64,000 nucleotides of DNA from contig NZ_QEII01000211.1 in assembly GCF_003347515.1 (NCBI RefSeq), forward strand, positions 1 to 64,000, read 5' to 3'. A model generated the notes under the pieces. The model had not been told where the DNA came from and did not search any database. It saw nothing but the letters and a program-made list of their open reading frames with translations. This document shows positions 8,953-18,005 of the stretch, one piece after another (position 1 is the first letter of the stretch; each line of letters opens with the position of its first letter). Both the position numbers and the translations under genes were made by a program. This DNA is from Rhodoferax ferrireducens (GTDB lineage: Bacteria; Pseudomonadota; Gammaproteobacteria; Burkholderiales; Burkholderiaceae_C).

Positions 8953-10094
8953 GCGGTTTCTGCCACGATGGCGATGTCGCGAAAGCGGCCGTAGGAATAG
9001 TGGGCGGCGCATGCCCCTTCGCTGGAGACCATGCAGGAACCGACCGGATTCTCCGGCGTGCAGACCGTGCCAAAAATCTTGCAATCGGTCGGCTTCTTGA
9101 CGCCGCGCAGAATGGCGCCGCACTCGCAAGCTTTGTTGTCTGCCACGGGACGGTAGCCGAGCTCAAACCGGCGCTCGGCGTCGAACTCGGCAAAGGCCGG
9201 GCGGATTTTCAGGGCGCTGTAGGGCACCTCGCCCAGGCCACGCCACTCGAAACTGGTGCGCAGCTCAAACACCTCGGAGACCAGTGCCTGGGCGCTGAGG
9301 TTGCCGTCGCGGTCCACGGCGCGGGAGAATTCGTTTTCAACCTCGCAGCGACCTTCGTTGACCTGGCGCACCAGCATCAGCACGGCTTGCATTACGTCCA
9401 GCGGTTCAAACCCGGCAATCACCACCGGCTTGCGGTATTCCTCGGCAAAGTGCTCGTAGGGGCCAGAGCCGATGATGATGCTTACATGCGCCGGGCCAAT
9501 GAAGCCGTCAATCGGCACCGTGCCGTATTGCCGCACTTCAGGCGATTCCAGGATGTGCGTGATGGCCGAGGGCGTCAGCACGTGGCAGCTCAATACGGTG
9601 AAATTTTTCAATCCCTGGCGCTGCGCATCCCGAATCGCCAGCGCCGTCGGTGGCGTGGTGGTCTCGAAGCCGATGGCAAAAAATACCACTTCCCGCGACG
9701 GGTTCTGGCGGGCGATGCTCAAGGCGTCGGCGGCGGAATACACCATGCGGATATCGCCGCCGCGTGCCTTGGCCTTCACCAGGGACAGGCCATTGGAGGC
9801 CGGTACACGCATGGTGTCGCCATAGGTGCACACGATCACGTTGCGGTCCAGCGCCAGCCCGATGGCCAGGTCGATGCGGCCGATTGGCAGCACGCAGACC
9901 GGGCAACCCGGTCCGTGCACCATGCGTACATTTTTGGGCAGCAGTTCGGCGATGCCGTAGCGCGAAATCGCATGGGTGTGGCCACCGCAGAACTCCATGA
10001 AGCTGTAGTTCCTGCCAGGCTGCACTTCGGCGGCTAAACGCTCGGCAATCTTGTGGGCGATGTCGCCATCGCGGAATTCGTCGATGTATTTCAT
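8949..10094 (-). CDS. hypD: HypD, Fe-S scaffold for Fe(CN)2CO assembly
   Basis: 381-residue HypD, the scaffold that with HypC assembles the Fe(CN)2CO unit. Visible family motifs are MEFCGGHTHA near residue 35, the GPGCPVCVLP loop with redox cysteines, and a C-terminal [4Fe-4S] region (KACECGAILRG, CKIFGTVCTPENPVGSCMVSSEG). The start ATG at 10094 overlaps the end of hypC by four bases and the end overlaps hypE in the same way, consistent with translational coupling. Confidence 0.96.
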   Translation of the reverse strand: MKYIDEFRDGDIAHKIAERLAAEVQPGRNYSFMEFCGGHTHAISRYGIAELLPKNVRMVHGPGCPVCVLPIGRIDLAIGLALDRNVIVCTYGDTMRVPASNGLSLVKAKARGGDIRMVYSAADALSIARQNPSREVVFFAIGFETTTPPTALAIRDAQRQGLKNFTVLSCHVLTPSAITHILESPEVRQYGTVPIDGFIGPAHVSIIIGSGPYEHFAEEYRKPVVIAGFEPLDVMQAVLMLVRQVNEGRCEVENEFSRAVDRDGNLSAQALVSEVFELRTSFEWRGLGEVPYSALKIRPAFAEFDAERRFELGYRPVADNKACECGAILRGVKKPTDCKIFGTVCTPENPVGSCMVSSEGACAAHYSYGRFRDIAIVAETA

Positions 10095-10336
10095 GGGGCA
10101 ATCTCCGCCTGTTGTGCGTCAAACTGCGCCATCTCGCCAAACAACGCCAGCGTGCGTTCGGCTTCCTCTGGGTCGATGCGGCCGATGGCGTGACCGACGT
10201 GAACAATCACGTAGTCACCCACCGCGACACCGGGCACCAGGGCGATGGAAACTTGCTTGCGGATACCGCCCAGATTGACAATGGCCTGCTCGTTGGCCAG
10301 GAGCTCAACGAGTTTGGCAGGGATGGCTAGACACAT
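10091..10336 (-). CDS. hypC: HypC, hydrogenase maturation chaperone
   Basis: 81-residue HypC starting MCLAIPAKL, with the essential Cys2 that binds the precursor large subunit and the HypD-bound iron. It has the usual small beta-barrel length and sequence (VGDYVIVHVGHAIGRID). It overlaps hypF by 10 bases upstream and hypD by 4 bases downstream. A second member of the same family, HoxL, is encoded at 16197-16535 and probably serves the membrane-bound enzyme specifically. Confidence 0.96.
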   Translation of the reverse strand: MCLAIPAKLVELLANEQAIVNLGGIRKQVSIALVPGVAVGDYVIVHVGHAIGRIDPEEAERTLALFGEMAQFDAQQAEIAP

Positions 10337-11526
10337 GGCAGGCTTTCGGTTTCAGGTGAATAAATTTGGTTATTTTGGCCTCTAGACCCCGTGGAATATG
10401 CGCTAGTAGCTATTGAATTGATAGTGTATGTGCGGTGTGCCACCACCCAGGCCTGGCCCAGCGCCAGCCCCGCGTCGCCACAGGAATGCCGCTGCGGCAA
10501 GAGCACACGAAGCCCGCGCTCTTGCAGGCCGGCGGTGACCCGGCCTGTCAGCAATTGGTTGGCAAAGCAGCCGCCACCCAGACACACGGTGCGGGTGCCG
10601 GTCTGTTCCGCGGCCTGTGCCGCCCAGCTGGCCAGCGCATCAGCCAGGGACAGGTGAAACCAGGCCGCCGCAGCGGGCATATCAGCCGCCGGCGTTTCAA
10701 GCAGTCGCGCCAGCAGAGGGCGAAGGTCGAGTTGTTCCATGTTATGCATGGCAACGCCGTGCCCAAGCGCGGGCATGCCGTTCTGGTCCAGCCAGGCCTG
10801 CGCCTGTTGCTCCAGCGCCATCGCGGCTTCGGCTTCATGGGCTTGGCGAACGCTGAGGCCCAAGGCGCCGGCGGCGGCATCGAACCAGCGCCCGGTGCTG
10901 CAGGTGCTCGGGCAGTTGATACCGCGCTCCAGCATGCGCTGCACCATTTCTGCGGCAGTTTTTCCGACGACCGGGGCAAAGCGCTGGCCGACTTCGCCGG
11001 TGCGGCCCAGCGCATGCAGCGCGGCGGCCGCCATGCGCCAAGGTTCGCGCGCCGCCACGTCACCGCCCGGCAGCGCCAGTGGCCACAAATGGCCCAGACG
11101 CCGCCAGTCAGTTTGACTTACCCATAGCAATTCGCCGCCCCAGGCGGTGCCGTCCGTGCCCAGGCCCACGCCATCGAGCGCCAGACCGACCACCGGACCC
11201 TGCACGCCGTGTTCGGCCATGACGGCGGCAATGTGCGCATGGTGGTGCTGCACGCCGATGGCCGGCACGCCGAGTTCATCCGCCAGCTCGATGGCCAGGC
11301 GTGTGCTGTAGAAATCGGGATGCAGGTCATGCGCGATGGCCGTCACCGGCTCCTGCGCCTGGCGCAGCAGTGAACGCGCAGAGACTTCCAGTGCCCGGCA
11401 CGCTTCGGGATCGCTCAAATCACCATGCAGCGCTGACCACTGGGGCTGACCCGAGGTGAACAAACACGCGGCATTTTTGAGCCACGCACCGCAGGCCAGC
11501 ACGGGGGGCAAGTTGGCGGTTTTCAT
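10327..11526 (-). CDS. hypF: HypF, short form carrying only the carbamoyl-transfer domain
   Basis: HypF supplies carbamoyl groups to HypE. Typical HypF is roughly twice as long. This protein (399 residues) lacks the acylphosphatase, zinc-finger and YrdC-like parts and keeps only the Kae1-like domain, with the metal-binding [16 protein letters not shown] and the nucleotide loop [13 protein letters not shown] naturally short HypF1 is known in C. necator. The last 33 residues (about 367-399) do not resemble the family, because the frame runs through an interspersed repeat at 10370-10427 and then into the hypC leader. Whether the protein is active alone, or relies on a full HypF elsewhere, cannot be decided here. 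Confidence 0.92.
   Translation of the reverse strand: MKTANLPPVLACGAWLKNAACLFTSGQPQWSALHGDLSDPEACRALEVSARSLLRQAQEPVTAIAHDLHPDFYSTRLAIELADELGVPAIGVQHHHAHIAAVMAEHGVQGPVVGLALDGVGLGTDGTAWGGELLWVSQTDWRRLGHLWPLALPGGDVAAREPWRMAAAALHALGRTGEVGQRFAPVVGKTAAEMVQRMLERGINCPSTCSTGRWFDAAAGALGLSVRQAHEAEAAMALEQQAQAWLDQNGMPALGHGVAMHNMEQLDLRPLLARLLETPAADMPAAAAWFHLSLADALASWAAQAAEQTGTRTVCLGGGCFANQLLTGRVTAGLQERGLRVLLPQRHSCGDAGLALGQAWVVAHRTYTINSIATSAYSTGSRGQNNQIYSPETESLPCV
10370..10427 (+). repeat. Interspersed Comamonadaceae-type repeat, copy 1
   Basis: About 58 bases reading TTATTTTGGCCTCTAGACC, then a variable middle, then GCTATTGAATTGATAG. It matches copies at 23249-23305 and 51004-51060 in the same plus-strand orientation: an A/T run plus GGCYTCTAG at the left, and a near-palindromic GCTATTRAATTGATAGC at the right. 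This copy lies inside the 3' end of hypF and encodes residues 367-386 of that protein. Confidence 0.7.
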
Positions 11527-12476
11527 GCCGGCTCCATGGCATAGCCGAGCCAGTTCAGCCAGGCGTCCATGCCCTCGCCGGTGGTGGCCGACAGCTTCAG
11601 TATTTCGATGCCCGGGTTGACGCGGCGCGCAAGTTCAATGCAGCGTTGCACATCGAATTGCACATGGGGCAACAGGTCGATCTTGTTGAGGATCATCAGC
11701 TTCGACGCGGCGAACATGTCGGGGTATTTGAGTGGCTTGTCCTCGCCTTCGGTCACCGACAGAATCGCCACCTTGGCGGCTTCGCCCAGGTCCCAAACCG
11801 CAGGGCATACCAGGTTGCCGACGTTCTCGATGAACAGCAGGCTGCGGGCGCCCACATGCGCGTGGTCGTGAGCATGCGGGTGATCGTGGCCGTGTTGGTG
11901 TGCGGCGTGATGCGCATCGTCATGGTGCTGGTGCAATTGCGCAAACGCTTGGGCCACCATCGGCGCATCCAGATGGCAGCCCTTGCCGGTGTTGATCTGC
12001 ACCGCCGGCGCGCCGGTGGCCCGGATGCGGTCGGCGTCAAAACTGGTTTGTTGGTCGCCTTCGATCACCGCCACATGCAAGCCAGGCTCGCGCCGCTTGA
12101 GGGCGTTGATGGTGGCGCACAGCAAGGTGGTTTTGCCCGAGCCGGGGCTGGATACCAGATTGAGGGCCGTCACCCCATGCGCTTCAAAGTGCTGGCGGTT
12201 TTGACGGGCGATCTGGTTGTTGGCACCCAGAATATCGGTCTCCAGCTTGATGGCGCGGGTCTGGCTCATGCCGGGGACTGAAACCCGGGCAGCACCGGCG
12301 CCAAAATGCAAATCGCCACTATGGGGATCGACGTGGACATGGTCGTGGTCATGCACGGCATCGTGAGCATGGGAAGGCGCACCTTCATGTTCATGGGTAT
12401 GGCTGTGAGGGTGCTCTTGTACCCCCGCCACAGCCGCTGTCTTGCCCGTGTTAGCGCAGCCGCAAACTACACACAT
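11523..12476 (-). CDS. hypB: HypB, GTPase for nickel insertion with two His-rich stretches
   Basis: 317-residue Ni-binding GTPase that works with HypA to insert nickel. It has the N-terminal metal motif CVVCGC (residues 2-7), a His-rich stretch at about 22-57, the P-loop SSPGSGKTT (109-117), the GCHLDA metal site and ENVGNLVCP. Unusually, a second His-rich insert (182-207, 13 His) sits inside the GTPase domain between [13 protein letters not shown] and LLFIENVG, where HypB normally has only a few residues. The stop overlaps the hypF start (ATGA). Confidence 0.96.
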   Translation of the reverse strand: MCVVCGCANTGKTAAVAGVQEHPHSHTHEHEGAPSHAHDAVHDHDHVHVDPHSGDLHFGAGAARVSVPGMSQTRAIKLETDILGANNQIARQNRQHFEAHGVTALNLVSSPGSGKTTLLCATINALKRREPGLHVAVIEGDQQTSFDADRIRATGAPAVQINTGKGCHLDAPMVAQAFAQLHQHHDDAHHAAHQHGHDHPHAHDHAHVGARSLLFIENVGNLVCPAVWDLGEAAKVAILSVTEGEDKPLKYPDMFAASKLMILNKIDLLPHVQFDVQRCIELARRVNPGIEILKLSATTGEGMDAWLNWLGYAMEPA

Positions 12477-12500
12477 GTTGTTGTCTCCTTATTTGTCATG

Positions 12501-12848
12501 TCAATCATCTTCCACCAGCATGTCAACCACGCGCAGTTCGGTGCCGCCGGTGGCTTGCAGCTGGTAGTGGCCACAGATCGGACAGGCGTCGCCGCGCTGC
12601 TGAATCGCGACCGATGCGCTGCACGGCAGGCACCAAGCTTGGCCGGGCGGCTCGTCAATTTCAAAGCGGGCATCCTGCAGGCAGGTGCCGGGCGCCAGGG
12701 CCTCCAGGGCAAACCGCAAGGCGCGTGCTTCCACGCCGGCGAGTTGCCCGGCTTCGAGGCGAAGCAGGGTGACACGGCGAAACCCTTCGCGTTGCGCCGC
12801 GTCTTCCACCAGCTTGAGGATGCCCCCTGCCAGGCTGGCCTCATGCAT
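12501..12848 (-). CDS. hypA: HypA, nickel metallochaperone
   Basis: 115-residue HypA. The N terminus MHEASL provides the His2 nickel ligand, and the zinc-ribbon cysteines are visible as CLPC and CPIC in the C-terminal half. It partners with HypB in nickel delivery to the large subunits HoxG and HoxC. The gene overlaps the 3' end of hoxV by 8 bases and is followed by hypB after 24 bases. Confidence 0.95.
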   Translation of the reverse strand: MHEASLAGGILKLVEDAAQREGFRRVTLLRLEAGQLAGVEARALRFALEALAPGTCLQDARFEIDEPPGQAWCLPCSASVAIQQRGDACPICGHYQLQATGGTELRVVDMLVEDD

Positions 12849-14010
12849 GGCAGTCCTCGGGATGGTTGATCATGAGTTCATGTTTCACACAGGGATCGTA
12901 CGCGCTGAAGAGCAGATCGACCTCCCGGCAAATCCCTGATGTGCTTGGGGTCGGCAGCTGTTCCAGTGCCTGCGCGACCGCGCCTTGCGGATGGAAGTTC
13001 CATTCCGTGGGGGCCAGCACCTGGCACGAAACCACCCGCGCGTCGTCGCCCGTGCCGTCGAGCTGGACATGGTGCACCAGCAGGCCGCGCGCCATTTCGA
13101 CCCAGGCGAGGCCTTCGCGCCGGGCCGTTGCCATGCTGCCCATCGTCAGCCAGGACGCGCCACTGCGGCCCGCTTCATCGGCCAGCGCCAGGCGAACCAG
13201 TTCGGCCAGGCGCGCGCCCAGGCGCAGCCACGGCGTGTTGATCACTTCCGGCGTGGCCTGGCGCAGACGCGTCCAGGGACCGGTTTCTGCACACTGACCG
13301 CGCCACAGGGGTTGGCGGGTGAAGCCGGGCTGGCGAACCAGGCAGTCGGCCAGCACCCTCAAACCGGCTTCGCTGGTGTGCACGCGCAAAAAGGGGGCTG
13401 CAGGCGTTGCCCGGTCAGCCAGCGGCCGGGCCTGGCGCAGCAAGCCGGTCAGCCAGCCGGGGCTGTCTTCGGTCCAAACGCGCAACCAGGCGGCGGGGTC
13501 CTGTTCCCACTGGCTCAGCCACACCTGCGCAGGCATACCCAGCAGCTGCGTTTCCAGCCACTGCTGCAGGCCGGGGCAGGGCTCGTTGAATGGGTCGCCG
13601 GACCGGGTTGACGCCACAGCGGCAAACAGCGGGCATTGCTGCAGGGCGGCATGGGCTTGCTGCCTGGCCTGTTCGGATGCCGGTCCCAAAGCCAGCTGCT
13701 TGGGCCAGTCCAGACCGATGCGGCGTACGTGTTCGCGCAGGGTTTCCAGTTGCAGGTCTTGCGCGGCATTCAGCCGGGCGGGCGTCGACCGCCCCAGCGC
13801 CGCCGTGACGGCCATGTCGGCACAGAGGCGATGCGCGTGACCGCACAGGCTGAAAAGACTGCCCAGCCGGCTTGCCAGGGAGGTGGCCGGCACACCGCGG
13901 GTGAGCAAGGCTGCCCAGTCGCGACGGCTGCTGACCAGGTTGTGGGGCCGTGCCTGGCCCGGCGCCACACGCAGCACCCCGGCCAGGTCGTCGGGCCGCG
14001 ACAGGGTCAT
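12841..14010 (-). CDS. hoxV: HoxV/HupK, large-subunit-like cofactor scaffold
   Basis: 389-residue protein distantly related to hydrogenase large subunits, thought to hold the Fe(CN)2CO unit before its transfer to HoxG. The C terminus keeps the family frame (VLAPTEWNFHPQG, then FSAYDPCVKHEL), but the second cysteine of the catalytic CxxC is replaced by His, as expected for a non-catalytic paralogue. It starts ATGA-coupled to hoxT and precedes hypA, the same order as in C. necator. Confidence 0.9.
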   Translation of the reverse strand: MTLSRPDDLAGVLRVAPGQARPHNLVSSRRDWAALLTRGVPATSLASRLGSLFSLCGHAHRLCADMAVTAALGRSTPARLNAAQDLQLETLREHVRRIGLDWPKQLALGPASEQARQQAHAALQQCPLFAAVASTRSGDPFNEPCPGLQQWLETQLLGMPAQVWLSQWEQDPAAWLRVWTEDSPGWLTGLLRQARPLADRATPAAPFLRVHTSEAGLRVLADCLVRQPGFTRQPLWRGQCAETGPWTRLRQATPEVINTPWLRLGARLAELVRLALADEAGRSGASWLTMGSMATARREGLAWVEMARGLLVHHVQLDGTGDDARVVSCQVLAPTEWNFHPQGAVAQALEQLPTPSTSGICREVDLLFSAYDPCVKHELMINHPEDCHA

Positions 14011-14555
14011 GCCTTGTCTCCCGCAGACGGCCGGCGTCCGAACAGGAAGGCCCGGCGCGCCGCCAGATCGGTCGATTTGGCCTGCGGCACTGGCGCAGGT
14101 TCCGGTGGCTGGCGCAACGTCGCCAGAACAGCCGCGCCGGTGGCGGACGCCGCCGCCTGATCAGGGAACTCGAACATGGGCGAAAAGAGCGAACAGGCCT
14201 CAAAACTGCCAAAAGCGGGCTCATGGCCCGCGATGAAATCAAAGCTTTCGGCCCCGACCTGATGAACCCGGCTGCTGCCCGCACGGTCGGGTTGATCGAT
14301 TCGATCCAGCGGGAACCAGACCAGGTTCATGAACCACGGCGTCACCAGCACGCCCACGGCACCGTGTGTGCCGCCCGCTTCGGCGCCATCACCTTCACAC
14401 AGCTCAAACCCAAGGGCTTCGACGCGCAGCGCCGGGTTCAAAATAGGAACGCCAGCCATACGGGCCTGGGCCACGTTGTCAAACAGCTCGACCAGCGCCT
14501 CAGTACGGGCGCGTAGCGAGGCCGCGAGTGATGATGGAAGTGTCAGGTTGTGCAT
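14007..14555 (-). CDS. hoxT: HoxT/HybE-family hydrogenase assembly chaperone
   Basis: 182 residues with the HybE/HupJ family signature: MAGVPILNPALRVEALGFE, GVLVTPWFMNLVWFPLD, and a later FEACSLFSPMFEF. These proteins chaperone hydrogenase assembly, probably the small subunit before Tat export. The C terminus ends in a basic RRAFLFGRRP segment also seen in HupJ-type proteins. The gene lies between hoxR and hoxV. Confidence 0.88.
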   Translation of the reverse strand: MHNLTLPSSLAASLRARTEALVELFDNVAQARMAGVPILNPALRVEALGFELCEGDGAEAGGTHGAVGVLVTPWFMNLVWFPLDRIDQPDRAGSSRVHQVGAESFDFIAGHEPAFGSFEACSLFSPMFEFPDQAAASATGAAVLATLRQPPEPAPVPQAKSTDLAARRAFLFGRRPSAGDKA

Positions 14556-14567
14556 GTTGATTCTGGC

Positions 14568-14804
14568 CTATGCCGCGTCCACCAGTACCATGAATTGTTC
14601 GGCTTCACCATCACACACGGGGCAGCGCCAATGGCTCGGGAGGTCGGTAAATGCCGTACCCGGCTCCACCTGCCACACCGGGTCGCCCAACGCCGGGTCA
14701 TAGACCCACCAGCAGATCTTGCACTCCAGCCGCGCGGTCGCCGGCAGCCGCGCACTGTTGCCGAGGTAACTGCCTTCAAAGCGGGGGGCGCTGGAGGAAA
14801 TCAT
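14568..14804 (-). CDS. hoxR: HoxR/HupI, rubredoxin
   Basis: Small rubredoxin of about 78 residues with the two iron-binding motifs CKICWWVYDP and CPVCDG. In aerobic hydrogen oxidisers this rubredoxin helps form the oxygen-tolerant Fe-S clusters of the small subunit when oxygen is present. I chose the ATG at 14804, which overlaps the hoxQ stop (ATGA); an ATG at 14819 would add five residues. Confidence 0.93.
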   Translation of the reverse strand: MISSSAPRFEGSYLGNSARLPATARLECKICWWVYDPALGDPVWQVEPGTAFTDLPSHWRCPVCDGEAEQFMVLVDAA

Positions 14805-15667
14805 GCCTGCTCCACCCATTCGAGCACTTCCTTGAGGCGCTCATAGGAGTCATTCAGGTCTTCCGGTGCCGCCAGTGCCACTTCCGGGATCTCAGTGACC
14901 TCAACCGTGTTGAGGATCACCAGGTCTTGCGAGTTGTAATACACCACGCGCCAGCAATGCGGCGTGCAGGTGTTGGTGATGCGGCAGTTGCCGTAACCGC
15001 GCGAGAGAATCAGCACGCGGCCCGTGCCCAGATGGTGGTCGAGAAAACCGATGTCTTCGTTGGACATGGGCAGCAGGGTGAGATTCACCACATGCGCCGG
15101 CTGGCCGGGCTGCCAGGTGCGCCACTGGTCCTCGATTTCAGCCAGCAGCGAGGGCGCATTCTGCACATTGGGCGGCAAGGCACCTTCCCAGCGTGGCACG
15201 GTGGGCCAGACGTCCTGCCTGGCCGTGGTCTTGAGCACCGCCGGCACGGCGCCCAGCTCCAGCGTGTCGGACACCACGGCGCCATTGACCGACTGAATGA
15301 CGCGCCAGACCCCGGCAAACACCGATTCCTGAATGTTCAATTCGACTTGCGCATCACCCGCGCTTTTGACCAGTGCGCTGACTTCGCCTTCACCCAACAC
15401 CTGGTTGATCAATTTCAGATCAGGCATGGCCAAATGGCGCAGGTCCACGCTGCGGTTGGGACCGCCGTGGCGTACCTCTTCCAGCTGCGCCAAAGCCTCG
15501 CGCAAGGCGATGTGCGCACCGACGCGGGCCGCAATTTCTTCCGGTTCCGGCAGCACCGGCGGGCGGAAGGTTTCCATGCCCTGCGGCATGGGCATGTAGT
15601 CCAGCACCTCATCCTCAAGTTGGCTGCCGGGACCGATGCTGACGACGGGAATGGGAAAGTCTTTCAT
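14801..15667 (-). CDS. hoxQ: HoxQ/HupH hydrogenase maturation protein
   Basis: 288 residues of the HupH/HoxQ/HyaF family, a cytoplasmic factor that holds the small subunit precursor with HoxO before export. Family features include IGPGSQLEDEVLDYMPMPQGM at the N terminus and RGYGNCRITNTCTPHCWRVV with conserved cysteines near the C terminus. A GAGG ribosome-binding site precedes the ATG at 15667. Confidence 0.92.
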   Translation of the reverse strand: MKDFPIPVVSIGPGSQLEDEVLDYMPMPQGMETFRPPVLPEPEEIAARVGAHIALREALAQLEEVRHGGPNRSVDLRHLAMPDLKLINQVLGEGEVSALVKSAGDAQVELNIQESVFAGVWRVIQSVNGAVVSDTLELGAVPAVLKTTARQDVWPTVPRWEGALPPNVQNAPSLLAEIEDQWRTWQPGQPAHVVNLTLLPMSNEDIGFLDHHLGTGRVLILSRGYGNCRITNTCTPHCWRVVYYNSQDLVILNTVEVTEIPEVALAAPEDLNDSYERLKEVLEWVEQA

Positions 15668-15694
15668 CTCAAGATACCTCTTTTAGTAACAGCT

Positions 15695-16192
15695 TCAGTG
15701 GCAGGACGTGCCCAACGCGGTGGCGCTGACCACGGGAATGCCAATCGTCGGTGCGCGTGAAATCGGCATGGCCAGTGCGCGGGCCATTTCCCGCACATAG
15801 TCGTCCCAGTCGTGCATGCCGCACAGCGTGGTGACGTACTGGCCATCGCGCAGAAATAGCAGCGTGGGCCAGCGCTGCGAGCCGTAGCGCTTGGCCAGGT
15901 CCTGCTCGATTTCACGCGGTACGACGGCCACCTTGAAGCGACCCGGAAAGCAGCGCTGCAGTTCCGGCAACACCACGGCGACATCCTGACCCTCCGGAAA
16001 CTGCACCGCGTCACCGGCGAACAAGACCACGCGGTCGCCGCCCTCGGCGGCCCAGGCGCCGATGCTTGTCTCATCGACCCAGGTGGCACCGTGCACGCTC
16101 ACCAGGCGCTCAACCAGCGGTGATGTTTCGGACGCAGCACGAGGGGCTTGAACCGGCAGTTTGATAAAGACTTCGCTGCCTGCGGCAGCCAT
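15695..16192 (-). CDS. hoxO: HoxO/HyaE thioredoxin-like chaperone
   Basis: About 165 residues with a thioredoxin fold lacking the catalytic CxxC (RYGSQRWPTLLFLRDGQYV is the equivalent region). HyaE/HupG/HoxO proteins bind the Tat signal of the small subunit and keep it from premature export. The ATG at 16192 starts 4 bases after the hoxL stop; a TTG at 16207 is an alternative that would overlap hoxL. Confidence 0.88.
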   Translation of the reverse strand: MAAAGSEVFIKLPVQAPRAASETSPLVERLVSVHGATWVDETSIGAWAAEGGDRVVLFAGDAVQFPEGQDVAVVLPELQRCFPGRFKVAVVPREIEQDLAKRYGSQRWPTLLFLRDGQYVTTLCGMHDWDDYVREMARALAMPISRAPTIGIPVVSATALGTSCH

Positions 16193-16196
16193 GGTT

Positions 16197-16535
16197 TCAG
16201 TGTTCAAGATATTTCTCCAAAGGTGTTTGTTGCATCGAACCCGACAGCGCCAACAGCTGCTCCCGGCTCATGGCGGAGGGCAGACTGAAACCCACGCTGA
16301 GTTCGCGGCTCTCGCCCTGCAACGCAGCTTCCATCATGTCCAACGTGGCGTTAATTTCCTGCGCCCGTTCCACGCTGATCCGCTCTTGTGCGCTGTCGAT
16401 AAAAATCAGCAGCCATTCACCCGCTACGGCCGCGCCGATCAGGGCGGTGTTGACGCGTCGACGCTCACCGCGACCCTGGCACCGGGCATGGCCGGGCTCG
16501 ACGGCAAGCACTTGCATGGGAATACCAATACACAT
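16197..16535 (-). CDS. hoxL: HoxL/HupF, HypC-family chaperone for HoxG
   Basis: 112-residue HypC paralogue starting MCIGIPMQV with the conserved Cys2 and a longer C-terminal tail than HypC. HoxL/HupF proteins stabilise or load the large subunit of the membrane-bound hydrogenase, especially under oxygen. The gene lies 10 bases after hoxM and just before hoxO, matching the C. necator order. Confidence 0.92.
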   Translation of the reverse strand: MCIGIPMQVLAVEPGHARCQGRGERRRVNTALIGAAVAGEWLLIFIDSAQERISVERAQEINATLDMMEAALQGESRELSVGFSLPSAMSREQLLALSGSMQQTPLEKYLEH

Positions 16536-16545
16536 GCGGGTGGCC

Positions 16546-17211
16546 TCAAGTCGTTACAGCAGAAGGAAAGAACCGGTCGTCGCCCATGCGGCAGGCCAGG
16601 TCTTCGTCGGGCCGTTGGCCCTCATAAGTTGCCAGATCAAGCTGGGCGAACGTCACCGCCTCAAGTTCAGTGAGGGGCCGGGTCCGGGCCACGGGCTGCG
16701 CACCCCAGTTGCGCAGCGCATGCACGCCCAATGCCAGGGCGTCTTCCATGGCTTGCTTGACGCGAGGGCGCAGGCTGCCGCCATAGTCGTCCAGCTCCTC
16801 GGGCTGGCAACCGATTAGCATGACCTGGCGCGGAAATTTTTCCGTCAATTGCGCCAGCATGAGTACTTCCTGAAAGCCGGTCTGGTGCAGGCTCATTTTT
16901 TTGGCGCCCATGAAGCGGGGAACGTTGTCGCCCTCGACCGTTTTCAAGGTGCCCGGTTCCAGTCCGTAGTCGATGGCATCAAAGATGAGCAGGCGGGTGG
17001 CTTCCTGCACATGCTGAATCAGGTACAGGCCTTGCGTGCCGCCATCAATCAGCCGCACATGGGGGGCAAATTCATAGCGGCTTTGCAGTGTCTGGATGCA
17101 TCGCACGCCAAAACCTTCATCGGCCCACAGGACGTTGCCAATGCCCAGGACACAAATGGTTTCCGGGTTGTCACCCTCCCGGTGAATGCTGCTTTCAGGT
17201 GCGCTTGTCAT
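16546..17211 (-). CDS. hoxM: HoxM, endoprotease that matures HoxG
   Basis: 221-residue HyaD/HybD-type endopeptidase that clips the C-terminal extension of the large subunit after Ni insertion. It shows the family start VLGIGNVLWADEGFGV with the metal-binding Glu/Asp positions, LIDGGTQGLYL, and LIGCQPEELDDYGG. I start at the ATG at 17211, just after the hoxZ stop; the longer frame upstream lies within hoxZ. Its substrate is HoxG (HoxC lacks the extension). Confidence 0.93.
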   Translation of the reverse strand: MTSAPESSIHREGDNPETICVLGIGNVLWADEGFGVRCIQTLQSRYEFAPHVRLIDGGTQGLYLIQHVQEATRLLIFDAIDYGLEPGTLKTVEGDNVPRFMGAKKMSLHQTGFQEVLMLAQLTEKFPRQVMLIGCQPEELDDYGGSLRPRVKQAMEDALALGVHALRNWGAQPVARTRPLTELEAVTFAQLDLATYEGQRPDEDLACRMGDDRFFPSAVTT

Positions 17212-17216
17212 GGCAT

Positions 17217-17969
17217 TCAGTCCTTGAAAGTGCGGTGACCCGAGATCATGGTGCTGACCACGCTGGAGCGGCCCATGATGTCTTCCCGGATGGCGGCGTA
17301 AACATGCAGGATGACGAAAATAACCAGGCCCCAAAGGCCGAGATGGTGCCAGGTGTGCACGTCCTGCGACTGTCCCATCAAGGGGATCACCCAGCCGAAC
17401 AAGCGTTCCTGCCAGGAACCCATTTGGGAACCTTCGCCGTACAGTGCAAAGCCGGTGATGATCATGAACAGCGTGAGCCCTACAAAGCCAAACACCATCG
17501 CGAAGCGCGCCAGCGGGTTGTGGCCGACAAAACGCCCCGGCCGATCCGAGAGGAAGGCATACCACTTGAGCATGCCGAGCAGGTCATGCCAATAGGCGCG
17601 CTGGAAGATCGGCACCCAGAATAATTCGCGCGCATGGTGGTTGCCGACAAAGGCCCAGTAGATGCGCCCGAGCAGGCCCACGGCCAGCAGGTAGCCGGCA
17701 GCGAAGTGCGCAAAGCGGATGTAACCCATCAGGAAGTTGGCACTGGCCTCGCCGGGCTGTGTCGGCAAGGGCGAGCCAATGAAATAGCCGCTGATGGCCA
17801 ATACCGTGATGGCGAGTGCATTGATCCAGTGCCATGCGCGGATCGGGGCTTCATAGACATAGACCGACTTGATGGACGAGGCCCGGGCGACCTCGAGCGC
17901 ATCGGCGGCCGCTTCATCGACCGACGTTGCGCTGTGGTGCTGGCCCGGTGTGGCGTGTGTAGTAGTCAT
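17217..17969 (-). CDS. hoxZ: HoxZ, b-type cytochrome of the membrane-bound hydrogenase
   Basis: 250-residue di-heme cytochrome b that anchors the hydrogenase dimer to the membrane and passes electrons to quinone. Four hydrophobic segments are visible, with conserved His residues (RAWHWINALAITVLAISGY in the first helix, HFAAGYLLAVGLLGRIYW in the second, and DVHTWHHLGLWGLVIFVILH near the end). An extra 40-residue hydrophilic N-terminal stretch precedes the first helix. The position after hupE rather than directly after hoxG is unusual. Confidence 0.94.
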   Translation of the reverse strand: MTTTHATPGQHHSATSVDEAAADALEVARASSIKSVYVYEAPIRAWHWINALAITVLAISGYFIGSPLPTQPGEASANFLMGYIRFAHFAAGYLLAVGLLGRIYWAFVGNHHARELFWVPIFQRAYWHDLLGMLKWYAFLSDRPGRFVGHNPLARFAMVFGFVGLTLFMIITGFALYGEGSQMGSWQERLFGWVIPLMGQSQDVHTWHHLGLWGLVIFVILHVYAAIREDIMGRSSVVSTMISGHRTFKD

Positions 17970-18005
17970 GGTGCTTCTCCGTTGAAAGCCGTTCCTGGCG
18001 TGCGC

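Noticed and set aside
14801..15760. Plus-strand frames across the hoxR-hoxQ region as extra genes
   Set aside because: They are antisense to hoxR and hoxQ, both with conserved motifs and coupled starts.
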